Shown piece after piece: positions 6,682 to 14,361 of a stretch of 14,361 nucleotides of DNA. Both the position numbers and the translations under genes were made by a program. The notes under the pieces were generated by a model, which saw only the letters and a program-made list of their open reading frames with translations, made no database searches and was not told the DNA's origin. Where the stretch lies: the NCBI GenBank assembly GCA_029260155.1, contig JAJDDU010000065.1:1-14361 (forward strand). The letters run 5' to 3'. Source of the stretch: Phycisphaerae bacterium (GTDB taxonomy: Bacteria; Planctomycetota; Phycisphaerae; UBA1845). Position 1 is the stretch's first letter. Each line of letters begins with the position of its first letter.

Positions 6682-6760
6682 CCCCCTACCCACACATTGC
6701 CACTCGTAAGAATCCCCGTTCCGTGCTATGGTTGCCGAGGATTGATCCGTCTTCTGACAC

Positions 6761-6765
6761 GGAGG
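6761..6765 (+). promoter_or_regulatory. Ribosome-binding site selecting the GTG start of RNase D
   Basis: GGAGG with a 5-nt spacer (TTGGA) before GTG at 6771-6773. The in-frame ATG at 6723 has no such site, so GTG is the better start. Confidence 0.75.
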
Positions 6766-6770
6766 TTGGA

Positions 6771-7967
6771 GTGTCCCAACGCCGACAGCCCGACATACCT
6801 AGTGGCCGACTCGTTGATTCAGCTGATGAATTCGCCGATGTATGCCAAAGCCTGCAGCACGTTGATCGCTTCGGATTCGACGCGGAATTTGTGGCTGAGG
6901 ATGCCTACTCGGCGGAGGCTTGCCTGATTCAGGTTGCCACCGAGCAGGACATCTGGCTTATCGATCCCCTCGCGGGATTCGACGTCAAGCCGTTCTGGGA
7001 ACTCGTCGGTGACAAGCGGATCGAGAAGATCGTGCACGCCGGGATGGAAGATCTGTCCATTAGTTTCAACGAAACGGGCAACGTACCGCTGAACATCTTT
7101 GACGTTCAAATCGCGGCTGGGTTCGTGGGATACGATTACCCGATGAGCCTGCTGAGGTTGTCGCGGTCCATTGTGGGTGCTCGGCTTCACAAATCTCAAA
7201 CGCTTACCGATTGGCGTCGCCGGCCGTTGACCGGCGAGCAGATTCGCTACGCGGTACACGATGTCGCGCACCTGATCGCCATGCGCGACCGCATCGCCGC
7301 ACGGCTTGCCGACAGAAAGCGCACGAACTGGGCAGCCGAGGAGTTCGCCCGGTTCTCCGATCGAGGTACGTACCGTGCCGAACGGCGCGAGCTGTTCTGG
7401 AAGGTCAAGGGCGTGGGGTCGCTTGATCGCCAAGGCTTGGCGGTCATGCGCGAGTTGGCCGCCGAACGAAATGACCTGGCCGCGAAGCTCGATCGCCCTC
7501 CTCGCGTGGTGCTGAGAGACCACCTGATGGTCGCGATCGCGCGTCACGGAATGACTGATCCGGAGAAGCTAAAGACGTTGCGCGGCATCGGCTTGCGCGC
7601 CGGGGCGCTCGACCGCATCGCGTCCGCCGTTCGGCGGGGGCTGGCGACCGCGCCGGATGATTGCCCTGAGGCTCCCAAGGTCGACGATGACACGATCCAA
7701 GAATCCACCCTGCGCAAGCTCGTCTCGGCTGTCCTGACGGATTACTGCCACGCTGAGGACATCGCGGTTCAATTGCTGGCCACCAATAAGGACATCCGTG
7801 CCCTGATCCTCACGCATACGCGCGGCGAGACCCATCTCGGTCCCGGCGGGTTGCAGCGTGGATGGCGCAAGAAGGAGATCGGCGATCTCGTCGAGGACGT
7901 CCTTACCGGCCAGCGATCGGTGCGTGTGACGAAGGATTCCACCGGCCCACGTCTGTCCATCGAGTGA
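6771..7967 (+). CDS. rnd: Ribonuclease D (DEDDy 3'-5' exoribonuclease with HRDC domain)
   Basis: The protein is 398 aa from a GTG start, close to the 375 aa of E. coli RNase D. It trims 3' ends of tRNA and other structured RNA precursors in the cytoplasm. The four acidic metal ligands and the tyrosine of the DEDDy exonuclease are in place: FDAEF (Asp37, Glu39), HAGMEDL (Asp94), and YAVHDVAHL (Tyr160, Asp164). The family motif LTDWRRRPLTGEQIRYA precedes the last of these. An HRDC domain follows at about residues 203-275 (ELFWKVKGVGSL ... VLRDHLMVAIARHG ... LKTLRGIG), with a C-terminal helical region resembling a second HRDC. An upstream ATG at 6723 would add 16 residues but lacks a ribosome-binding site. 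It is divergent from the ASPIC gene; fabI follows 90 bp downstream. Confidence 0.93.
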   Translation: MSQRRQPDIPSGRLVDSADEFADVCQSLQHVDRFGFDAEFVAEDAYSAEACLIQVATEQDIWLIDPLAGFDVKPFWELVGDKRIEKIVHAGMEDLSISFNETGNVPLNIFDVQIAAGFVGYDYPMSLLRLSRSIVGARLHKSQTLTDWRRRPLTGEQIRYAVHDVAHLIAMRDRIAARLADRKRTNWAAEEFARFSDRGTYRAERRELFWKVKGVGSLDRQGLAVMRELAAERNDLAAKLDRPPRVVLRDHLMVAIARHGMTDPEKLKTLRGIGLRAGALDRIASAVRRGLATAPDDCPEAPKVDDDTIQESTLRKLVSAVLTDYCHAEDIAVQLLATNKDIRALILTHTRGETHLGPGGLQRGWRKKEIGDLVEDVLTGQRSVRVTKDSTGPRLSIE

Positions 7968-7985
7968 CGCGAGCCGCGGCGGTGC

Positions 7986-8014
7986 TTGTCAATCGGGTGC
8001 GGCGGGCTTACCTT
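7986..8014 (+). promoter_or_regulatory. Candidate sigma-70-type promoter of fabI
   Basis: TTGTCA (7986-7991) and TACCTT (8009-8014) are separated by 17 bp. The -35 matches consensus at five of six positions; the -10 is weaker. Transcription would begin near 8021, leaving a leader of about 37 nt before the fabI ATG. It suggests that fabI is not only read through from rnd. Confidence 0.45.
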
Positions 8015-8057
8015 AGACGACATACACCTTGGTTCATAAGACCGGAAAGGACTGGCT

Positions 8058-8837
8058 ATGGGATTGCTCGAAGGCCGGAAGGGCTTGGTATTCGGAATCG
8101 CCAACGATCGCAGCATCGCGTTCCACATCGCGAAGAATCTGATCGCCGAGGGGGCTACGTGCGGCTTCACCCATCTACCGGGTGATAAGATGGAACGCCG
8201 CGTGCGTAAGGCGCTGGAGTCCGGCGGTGTCACCGACCCGTGGCTGGTCCCCTGCGATGCGTCCAGCGATGATGACCTCGACACGGTCTTCGCCAAGGCT
8301 GCCGAGACCTTCGATGCCATTGATTTCGTCATCCACTCCATCGCATTCGCCGACCGCGAGTACCTCAGACCGGGCAGCTTTCGCAAGACACCGCGCGCCG
8401 TGTTCCAGCAAGCGCTCGACATCAGTGCCTACACACTTGTCGCCATGGCCAACCGCGCAGCCGAGATGATGCCCAAGGGTGGGTCTATCGTGGCCATGAG
8501 CTACCACGGCAGTGAGAAAGCGATCCCCGGATACAACGTCATGGGCGTCGCCAAAGCCGCCCTCGAATCCAGCACGCGTTACCTCGCCTCCGAGCTCGGC
8601 GAGAAGGGCATCCGCGTCAACACGATCAGCGCGGGGCCTATCCGCACACTCTCCGCAATGGCCGTCGGCGGCATCGATGAGGTGTTTGAGTGGGTCGAAA
8701 TGAAATCACCGCTCAAGCGAAACGTCGAAGCCGACGAAGTCGGCAAGACGGCCGTCTACCTCGTGAGCGACCTCGCCAGCGGCGTCACCGGCGAGAATAT
8801 TTACGTCGACTCCGGGTACAACATTATTGGGTTGTAG
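8058..8837 (+). CDS. fabI: Enoyl-[acyl-carrier-protein] reductase, FabI type
   Basis: The protein is 259 aa, the usual FabI length. It carries out the final reduction of each fatty-acid elongation cycle, turning trans-2-enoyl-ACP into acyl-ACP with NAD(P)H, in the cytosol. The divergent-SDR signatures are clear. The nucleotide loop is GIANDRSIAFHIA (residues 13-25), and HSIAFAD follows at 93-99. The active site is SYHGSEKAIPGYNVMGVAKA, in which Tyr149, Tyr159 and Lys166 correspond to E. coli Tyr146, Tyr156 and Lys163. NTISAGPIRTLSA and the C-terminal GENIYVDSGYNIIGL complete the fold. Ala96 stands where E. coli has Gly93, as in several Gram-positive FabIs. AAAGGA (8046-8051) lies 6 nt before the ATG. 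The gene converges on the LVIVD gene with only 17 bp between the stops. Confidence 0.97.
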   Translation: MGLLEGRKGLVFGIANDRSIAFHIAKNLIAEGATCGFTHLPGDKMERRVRKALESGGVTDPWLVPCDASSDDDLDTVFAKAAETFDAIDFVIHSIAFADREYLRPGSFRKTPRAVFQQALDISAYTLVAMANRAAEMMPKGGSIVAMSYHGSEKAIPGYNVMGVAKAALESSTRYLASELGEKGIRVNTISAGPIRTLSAMAVGGIDEVFEWVEMKSPLKRNVEADEVGKTAVYLVSDLASGVTGENIYVDSGYNIIGL

Positions 8838-8854
8838 GCTGCGGATTGCGGTGT

Positions 8855-10129
8855 TCACGGGCCGGTGACGGATGCGAAAAACGACGCGAAATCGGACGGG
8901 CTGATGACGCCGTCGCAGTCGGCGTCGAACGACTCAACACATCCGGGACCGCCGGTGGGGACGCAGCGCTGGAAAGCGGCGAAGTCGATCAGGTCCACGT
9001 CTGCGTCGTTGTCAGAATCGTGTGAAACGGCTGCGCACAGCGTTGCGTCGGCAATCGCGAAATAACCGAATCCTCCGAGGATGACTCGGTCCAAGCCGAG
9101 AAACGGATACACGCCCCACGTGCTACCCGGATTGATACGCCCAATCTCGACCAACCGCCCGGCGTCGCGGTCGATTTCATGCACAATCATGCCCGATGCA
9201 TACCACGCGGTATACACGCGATCACCCACGATGAGTGGATTGTGCGGGCTGAACGTCGGAGGCGGTTCGACATGTTGGTCCAGCAGGACGAGATTGAGCC
9301 CCTCGCCCGAGTCAACGATCTGGAACAACATCAATCGCCCGCCGGAGCGCTCTTCAGCCACCACCACATATTGCCCGTCGTCGGTTGCCCAACTTGAGTG
9401 TACCGCGTCCCCTGGGGCGGATCCGAGGAACACCGGCGGTTCATTGGCGATGTTGGTGATGTCGTAAATGATGATCGAATCCCAGGCCAGCGCATACAGA
9501 CGGTTTCCCTGCACGGTGATATCGTGCACGAACGCTGTGCCCACATTCGTGAGCTGCCATTTCGCTTGGGTGATAAGCCCCGGAGCATGGTCCGGATCGT
9601 AGTTGGTCAGGTCGATGATCGCGATCGTCCGCGTGCTGCTGTCTACCAGATAGAGATAGCCTCCATGGTAGAACAGGTTGTGACTGCGATTATACACTTG
9701 GTCGCCGACCTCGATGCGGAGTACCGTCAACAGCGCCGGATCGGATGGATTGCGAACGTCCACAATGCTGGCTGCGTTGAAGGCGCTGCTACCTCCATGG
9801 GCGACGAACGCTAGGCCATCGTGTACCTTCACATCCTGAGCCGATGCAAAGTCGTCCGGCGGGCGCAAGTGAATACTCGATAGCCAAAGCGGCGCGGCAG
9901 GATTCGAGACGTCCAAAATGTCCACGCAGGACGCTTGGAAGTGCGCCCAGAACGCCAAGTCACCCTCACCCCAGACGTCAGCCCCCTGACCACAGGTCGG
10001 CCCGTCCCATGTGCCGACGACGGCAATCTCTTCGCCACCGAAGCACGGATGGACACAGATCGTCAAGAGCAGCAAGCCGATCGCGAACACTCGTGTTTTC
10101 GGCACCGCAGGTCTCCGCTTTCGTCTCAT
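8855..10129 (-). CDS. Exported LVIVD-repeat protein with C-terminal EF-hand (dockerin-like) pair
   Basis: The protein is 424 aa from ATG 10129. The N-terminus is a signal peptide (KTRVFAIGLLLLTICVHPCF then GG). The body is a repeated beta-strand pattern of LVIVD type: CVDILDVSNPAAPLWLSSI, ASIVDVRNPSDPALLTVL, TIAIIDLTNYD, IIIYDITNIANEPPVFLG. Such repeats are thought to form a beta-propeller. Two EF-hand loops end it (DSDNDADVDLIDFAAFQRC at 371-389; FDADCDGVISPSDFASF at 401-417), a dockerin-like pair. No catalytic motif is seen. It is read after the subtilisin gene with a 13-nt gap, so they probably share a transcript. A GTG at 10103-10105 preceded by GGAG with a 7-nt spacer (10113-10116) is a plausible alternative start and still keeps the signal peptide. 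Confidence 0.85.
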   Translation of the reverse strand: MRRKRRPAVPKTRVFAIGLLLLTICVHPCFGGEEIAVVGTWDGPTCGQGADVWGEGDLAFWAHFQASCVDILDVSNPAAPLWLSSIHLRPPDDFASAQDVKVHDGLAFVAHGGSSAFNAASIVDVRNPSDPALLTVLRIEVGDQVYNRSHNLFYHGGYLYLVDSSTRTIAIIDLTNYDPDHAPGLITQAKWQLTNVGTAFVHDITVQGNRLYALAWDSIIIYDITNIANEPPVFLGSAPGDAVHSSWATDDGQYVVVAEERSGGRLMLFQIVDSGEGLNLVLLDQHVEPPPTFSPHNPLIVGDRVYTAWYASGMIVHEIDRDAGRLVEIGRINPGSTWGVYPFLGLDRVILGGFGYFAIADATLCAAVSHDSDNDADVDLIDFAAFQRCVPTGGPGCVESFDADCDGVISPSDFASFFASVTGP

Positions 10130-10142
10130 ATACGCAGGGGCC

Positions 10143-13100
10143 CTAGTCGCAACTGATGATCGTAATCACTGCGTCGTCGGATACGACTGTGTTGCACATG
10201 CCGGTGGCAACGACATGGTATGCGCCCGAGTCGCCCGCATCGACGTTGGAAACGACCAAAATGGTGCCCGTCGCGCCGTCGATCGCGGCGCCGTCTTTGA
10301 ACCACTGATAATCAGGCGACGACGTCGCCAACGTGAACAGGAAGATACTTCCCCCTTCGCACGTGTCGCCTCCCAGTGGGTGGATGCTGAACTCGGTCGA
10401 CTCCGTCGTCAATTGCGCCACATCGGTCAAGACGGCCACGCTGCAATCATCCAGCACTGAGCAGCGATAGTCGCCAATATCGTCCCCACCGACCGCGGGA
10501 ATCGTGTACGTCGCGTTGACCGCACCGGGAATCGACGTGCCGTCCAGTCGCCATTGGTATTGAATCGCCCCAACGCCCGAAGCTGTCACCGAGAAACTCG
10601 CCGGCCCGCCGAAGCACGCTGAGACGTCGGTCGGATGCGCGAGAATCTGCGGAGGTTGAGACACCGCCAAGGTCACCGGTACGGATTCCACCGCGTTGCA
10701 GTCGGTCGACACCAGCACAAAATAGTCCGCTGCCGATGCCGCGCTCACGGGCAGAATCGAGAACGACGATTGCGTCGCCCCGTTGATCACGTTGGCCCCG
10801 CGGAACCACTGATAGCTTGCGTTCTCGCCCTCCGCGTCCACTTGGAACGTAGCCGAGCCACCAATGCAAGCCGCCTGATCCTCCGGCTCTACGTTGATAC
10901 GCACACCGCAACTTCCCGAGAATGAACGCGCGAAACAGGCATAGTCGGCGAAGTCAATGTCCGCGTCGCCATCACAGTCCGCCGCCTCGCAGCCGCCGGC
11001 GATGGGCTGAAAATCGTCGGAGCCCACCGGTCCGGTGAAACAATCGCCGAACTGCGCAAAATCGCCAAGGTCCACGTCGCCGTCGGTGTTGCCGTCGAAG
11101 TAGCTACCCGCAGGACTCGCCGGCAAGACGCCGCTGACTACCAACGCGAAGTCCGCATCCGTCGCGGCTGTCTCGACGTGGCTGTCTTCGTTGACCTCGT
11201 CGGCCCGCACCTCAAACGTCCACTCGCCCGGCAGGGGATCCGCAATGAACACATTTTCGACGGTGTCAATCGTGTTCGGCGAACCGTTGGGCGTGGATAC
11301 ATTGCCCACAAGCAAGCCGTCATTCCCGTAGTAGAAAGTGCCATTCGGTGACACTACTCGCAACGTCAAGTCGTTGATGCGATGAACGGACGCGAACGGC
11401 AGTCCGGGCAGATCACTGTAGACGAGTGTCGCCCGAAGCTCGTCGGAATCCGCCGGCACGGTCAGCGTGTAAGTTACACTGCCGAGATTGGTGAGAATGT
11501 CCGTTTCGTCAACAACGAACGTCCGTTCGCGGGCGTCAAACATGCGTTGCAGGTCGGGCATGCCCCAGCCCTGATGTGTCCGCGTCAGATTCGCGTTCAA
11601 CCCGGAGAAGGGGTAACGAGAGGCTGCGTTGATCATCAACGCCTTGGAAGTGCTCATGTGCGGCCGACTGTGGAACACGGAGCCCGAAACAGGGTTTCCG
11701 AAGATGCCCTCATGCCACATCTGAAACAGGAGCCCGAAATGACCCGCGACAATCGGCGTCGCGCCACTGGTGCAGCAGAAGTTAGTGTACCCCGCTCCCG
11801 TCGTCGTGAAGATGTTGTCGTAGAAATGCACGAGGTCCGGCTTGACACGACCGTCTGCGGCAGGACCGATGCTCGCATCGTCCCAGAAGTCGTCGTCGGG
11901 GTTGAGATTGTTTCGGTGGGTGACGCCGCCGATCGACACCGTGTTTTTGGCCCAGGCCTGCGGGCGGGATTGCTGATTCCCCGCGTTGCTCTGCGACTGG
12001 CACACCAGAATGTCGTTTTGAAACAGAAGGTCGTCGAAGTCGGACGAGGTATTGTTGTACTCCGTTGTGCGTGTGCTTCCCCAACTGTTGGATTGATAGA
12101 CCGCAAAATACGGCGCTTGCGACAGCGCAGTCGTGTGCGTGAAGCGGTTTGTCAGCCCGACGTATGAAGCAAACACTCCTCGGGCATCGGGAACCATCCC
12201 GCGGGCGGCTGAATTGCCGGACCCGTCTGCGAAGTTTACCCCGGTCGTGGAGGTCCCGTGGTTGACGCTGCCGCTTCCGCTGCGATGTATGATGACCCCG
12301 CCCATCAACTCGGGATGTTCCTCGTTGACGTTGCCGTCCATTACCTCTGCCCGCACGCCCTGACCTGTGAACCCCTCAATGCCCTCGATCAGATTCGCGC
12401 CGCCGATCTCCCGTGCGAGGTCCATGTCGTCCTCCGGCGGGCTCCACCGATCCACGTACAGCACTTCGTCCCACTCGATCACCGATTGGAGTTGATCCGA
12501 CGTGAGCGTCGCCTGCAAGAGATAGCCGTCAGGGTAGTTGGCGTCGATCGTGCCGCCCATTGCCTCGATGCGGCCAGCTACAACGTTCTTCAGTGTCGCG
12601 CCGCGCCGGCCGACACGGATGTAGTAGCGCTGCTGCGCGGGCAGTGCTTCCGCACGATGTAGGTTGTCGCGCAGGTATGGCTCTAGCCGATAGGCTGGGT
12701 GAAACGGACCCACCCATCGCACGAAGGGCAATTCCTCGACCCGCGCCCGCACGTCAGGGGTCATGTGGACAAGGTGTGTGTGATTGGCGAGAAAACCGTA
12801 GACCGAACCGCCGATCGCGCGGATACGATCGCGGAAGACTTCCAGCGGTTGCGTGACGAACTGAACGATGTAAAGCTCGGTCTGTGCGCCGGCCGCGAGT
12901 TGCGGCGGGACCGGGGGGCGACTCTGAGCTGGGTCGAAAGCGCCGTAGTTCAGGCGAATATCGTAGGACGTCTCCCGAGCGCGCGATACCGTGCGACCAT
13001 CCAAGCTAATCGCGAAGAACGACTTCCGCGGCCCGTCCGTCGGCACCTCGTCCCAAAGCACGAGCAAGACCGGCGAATCCGAAACACCAATCACACGGGC

Positions 13101-13253
13101 ATCGAGGATTTCGTCCGACGTGCTGCGTACCGTCTCCAGGCCGTCGACAACGAGTTCATCATATCCGCCGCGCGGTTCAACACGCACCGCGGGAACTTCA
13201 CCGATGGCGACGCCGGAAGCAACAAGCAGCACCACACAAATCGCGATTCTCAA
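10143..13253 (-). CDS. Exported KP-43-like subtilisin (S8) with EF-hand pair and three Ig-like domains
   Basis: The protein is 1036 aa from the TTG at 13251-13253. The signal peptide is MRIAICVVLLVASGVAIG. Two related propeptide-like segments (about 125-200 and 208-275) precede the S8 domain at about 285-570. The triad is Asp306 (EVMDGNVNEEHPEL), His332 (NHGTSTTG) and Ser496 (CTSGATPIVAGH), with oxyanion Asn423 (SQSNAGN). A beta jelly-roll typical of KP-43 proteases follows (LRATLVYSDLPG ... INDLTLRVVSPNG). Next come two EF-hand loops (FDGNTDGDVDLGDF, DCDGDADIDFADY; about 719-774), then three Ig-like domains (about 785-865, 866-950, 951-1035) with repeated YQWxxxGxxIxGA. The longer frame to ATG 13322 overlaps the upstream gene and lacks a ribosome-binding site. 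The protein is likely a secreted endopeptidase with adhesive or matrix-binding tails; its substrate is unknown. Confidence 0.9.
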   Translation of the reverse strand: MRIAICVVLLVASGVAIGEVPAVRVEPRGGYDELVVDGLETVRSTSDEILDARVIGVSDSPVLLVLWDEVPTDGPRKSFFAISLDGRTVSRARETSYDIRLNYGAFDPAQSRPPVPPQLAAGAQTELYIVQFVTQPLEVFRDRIRAIGGSVYGFLANHTHLVHMTPDVRARVEELPFVRWVGPFHPAYRLEPYLRDNLHRAEALPAQQRYYIRVGRRGATLKNVVAGRIEAMGGTIDANYPDGYLLQATLTSDQLQSVIEWDEVLYVDRWSPPEDDMDLAREIGGANLIEGIEGFTGQGVRAEVMDGNVNEEHPELMGGVIIHRSGSGSVNHGTSTTGVNFADGSGNSAARGMVPDARGVFASYVGLTNRFTHTTALSQAPYFAVYQSNSWGSTRTTEYNNTSSDFDDLLFQNDILVCQSQSNAGNQQSRPQAWAKNTVSIGGVTHRNNLNPDDDFWDDASIGPAADGRVKPDLVHFYDNIFTTTGAGYTNFCCTSGATPIVAGHFGLLFQMWHEGIFGNPVSGSVFHSRPHMSTSKALMINAASRYPFSGLNANLTRTHQGWGMPDLQRMFDARERTFVVDETDILTNLGSVTYTLTVPADSDELRATLVYSDLPGLPFASVHRINDLTLRVVSPNGTFYYGNDGLLVGNVSTPNGSPNTIDTVENVFIADPLPGEWTFEVRADEVNEDSHVETAATDADFALVVSGVLPASPAGSYFDGNTDGDVDLGDFAQFGDCFTGPVGSDDFQPIAGGCEAADCDGDADIDFADYACFARSFSGSCGVRINVEPEDQAACIGGSATFQVDAEGENASYQWFRGANVINGATQSSFSILPVSAASAADYFVLVSTDCNAVESVPVTLAVSQPPQILAHPTDVSACFGGPASFSVTASGVGAIQYQWRLDGTSIPGAVNATYTIPAVGGDDIGDYRCSVLDDCSVAVLTDVAQLTTESTEFSIHPLGGDTCEGGSIFLFTLATSSPDYQWFKDGAAIDGATGTILVVSNVDAGDSGAYHVVATGMCNTVVSDDAVITIISCD

Positions 13254-13259
13254 TTCGCA

Positions 13260-13265
13260 CCTCTT
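13260..13265 (-). promoter_or_regulatory. Ribosome-binding site selecting the TTG start of the subtilisin gene
   Basis: AAGAGG on the minus strand with a 6-nt spacer to TTG at 13251-13253. It lies in the 32-bp gap after the upstream gene, and the TTG start puts the hydrophobic signal peptide at the very N-terminus. Confidence 0.6.
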
Positions 13266-13285
13266 CTTTTCTCGATCTCGGTTTC

Positions 13286-14361
13286 CTAGGGCCTCGCGTT
13301 GTTCAGCGATGCCCCCGACCACGCTTGTGTCGCTGGTGGTGTTCCGTTTATCAACTGCCGGAACGCCAATAGATCGAATGGCGTCACTGCACCGTTGCGA
13401 TCGATGTCCACAAAATCCCCGTCAATACCGGGACTTGGGTCCACCATGTCGTTGACGATCTGACGGAACACCAACAGATCGAATGGCGTGACGCTGCCGG
13501 TCTGATCAACGTCACCGGGCAGGAAGGCGATGTCCACGCGGTCCGGCTCGTCGACGCCAGGCCCCTGATTGCCGTTGTTGAGGATCATCTGCGGAGGATC
13601 GGACTGGTCTTCCACGATCGCCCGAATCGTTGTGTACTCCGAGAGGGTGATCGGGCGACCCAGCGTCACCACAACGAGCGGCATCGCATCGCTGTCAACC
13701 GAAACAACCGCCGGCGCAGCTGCACCGCCCGTTTCCGTTACGCTGAAGGAATCCACCGCAAGCCCCCCCCCACCGACGTGCTGAACCGGCCTGGAGAACA
13801 AGACGGCGATTTCGCTAACGCCGAGATCCAGCGCAACGCCGTCGGAACTCTCGGAACGCGGATCGATGTACGCGCTGAACGGGCGCGTCTCACCCGGCTG
13901 ACCCGTGGCATGGACAATCTCGGGCGGGTCGGTGTCGGGGCAACCGATGCGCACGTCGTCGATGAAGAAGAAATCGCCCGATTCACCGCTGAGCAATCGC
14001 CATCGAACTTGCAATGTCGCGTGCAGCGCGTTGCTCGGTAGCGCGATGCGATTGAACTCGTACGGCAGATCGTCATCACCTTCACCAAGATGCCGCGCAA
14101 CCTCAAGCCAGAATCCGTTGGCCGTGCGGAATTCGACGACGAGGTCTTCGCCGGGCTCGGGCGATCCGCCGGTCCCTGTACGTTGCCACCAGTAGTCCAC
14201 CGTGGCATCGCATCCTTCCGACGCGTCCATCGCCAACGTCAGCAGCAGATCATCGTTGTTGAAGTTGACCGACGTGGGCGGGCTCGGCTCGCCGTCACCG
14301 CCGTCGTTGATCTCGGGGCCGTCCACGATCCACATCGAGGCGTCAAACTCTGGCGAATTGA
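13286..14361 (-). CDS. Exported jelly-roll protein with C-terminal dockerin-like EF-hand pair (5' end outside window)
   Basis: The frame is open to the right edge of the window, so the true N-terminus is missing; the first in-frame ATG (14335) sits inside coding sequence (NSPEFDAS-MWIVDGP). From that ATG 349 aa are visible. Residues 30-131 look like a MAM/choice-of-anchor-like jelly-roll domain (DYWWQRTGTG ... LVVEFRTANGFWLEVAR ... DFFFIDDVRIGC). A beta-rich domain of unknown type follows at about 136-270, with DPRSESSDG and VLFSRPV. Two EF-hand/dockerin-like repeats end it, GDVDQTGSVTPFDLLVFRQI and DIDRNGAVTPFDLLAFRQLI. The repeat signature PFDLLxFRQ differs from the DFAxF type of the two downstream proteins. 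It is first of three collinear exported-protein genes, 32 bp before the subtilisin start. The function of the missing part is unknown. Confidence 0.8.
   Translation of the reverse strand, partial: NSPEFDASMWIVDGPEINDGGDGEPSPPTSVNFNNDDLLLTLAMDASEGCDATVDYWWQRTGTGGSPEPGEDLVVEFRTANGFWLEVARHLGEGDDDLPYEFNRIALPSNALHATLQVRWRLLSGESGDFFFIDDVRIGCPDTDPPEIVHATGQPGETRPFSAYIDPRSESSDGVALDLGVSEIAVLFSRPVQHVGGGGLAVDSFSVTETGGAAAPAVVSVDSDAMPLVVVTLGRPITLSEYTTIRAIVEDQSDPPQMILNNGNQGPGVDEPDRVDIAFLPGDVDQTGSVTPFDLLVFRQIVNDMVDPSPGIDGDFVDIDRNGAVTPFDLLAFRQLINGTPPATQAWSGASLNNARP

Noticed and set aside
8838..8854. Shared terminator between the convergent fabI and LVIVD genes
   Set aside because: Only 17 bp separate the stops and no stem-loop or T-run is visible.
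11382..12167. Plus-strand ORF of 261 aa opposite the subtilisin
   Set aside because: It covers the catalytic Ser and His region on the other strand and has no domain of its own.
13254..13322. N-terminal extension of the subtilisin from the ATG at 13322
   Set aside because: It overlaps the upstream gene by 37 nt, lacks a ribosome-binding site and would bury the signal peptide; the TTG at 13253 fits better.

Overview
The window is GC-rich, densely coded bacterial DNA. It most likely comes from a planctomycete, possibly a Phycisphaerae-like lineage and perhaps a metagenomic contig. This is inferred from protein content: secreted proteins carrying dockerin-like EF-hand repeats of the type 'GDVDxxDFAxF', Ig-like tails, a long FG-GAP/ASPIC-UnbV protein and an LVIVD-repeat protein. 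No rRNA, tRNA, CRISPR array or recognisable transposase was seen.

Layout. (1) Bases 1-738, plus strand: the 3' end of a secreted EF-hand/Ig-domain gene that reads in three successive frames, so it is a pseudogene or carries assembly indels; its head holds a cluster of inverted repeats. (2) Bases 772-3349, minus strand: an NfeD-like membrane protein, then a flotillin whose start overlaps it, then a small four-helix membrane protein. This is the classic NfeD-flotillin membrane-microdomain pairing. A candidate promoter and a strong hairpin lie upstream. (3) Bases 3586-6645, minus strand: a large exported FG-GAP/ASPIC-UnbV protein with a C-terminal thioredoxin-like domain that has lost both redox cysteines. 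(4) Bases 6771-8837, plus strand: ribonuclease D (GTG start) and the enoyl-ACP reductase FabI, which has its own candidate promoter. (5) Bases 8855-14361, minus strand: a tight row of three exported proteins, all with EF-hand/dockerin-like pairs. They are a jelly-roll protein (5' end outside the window), a KP-43-like subtilisin with three C-terminal Ig domains, and an LVIVD-repeat protein.

How the genes relate. RNase D and FabI are housekeeping genes. The flanking genes concern the cell envelope and secretion. The Ig tail of the subtilisin and the broken gene at the left edge share sequence and domain order, so they are paralogous modular tails about 10 kb apart on opposite strands.

I do not see a clearly new defence or mobile system. 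The more unusual signals are the frameshifted Ig gene, the redox-dead thioredoxin domain, an in-frame tandem duplication in the ASPIC protein, the mid-protein EF-hand placement in the protease, and several short repeats that distort the apparent gene starts and ends.
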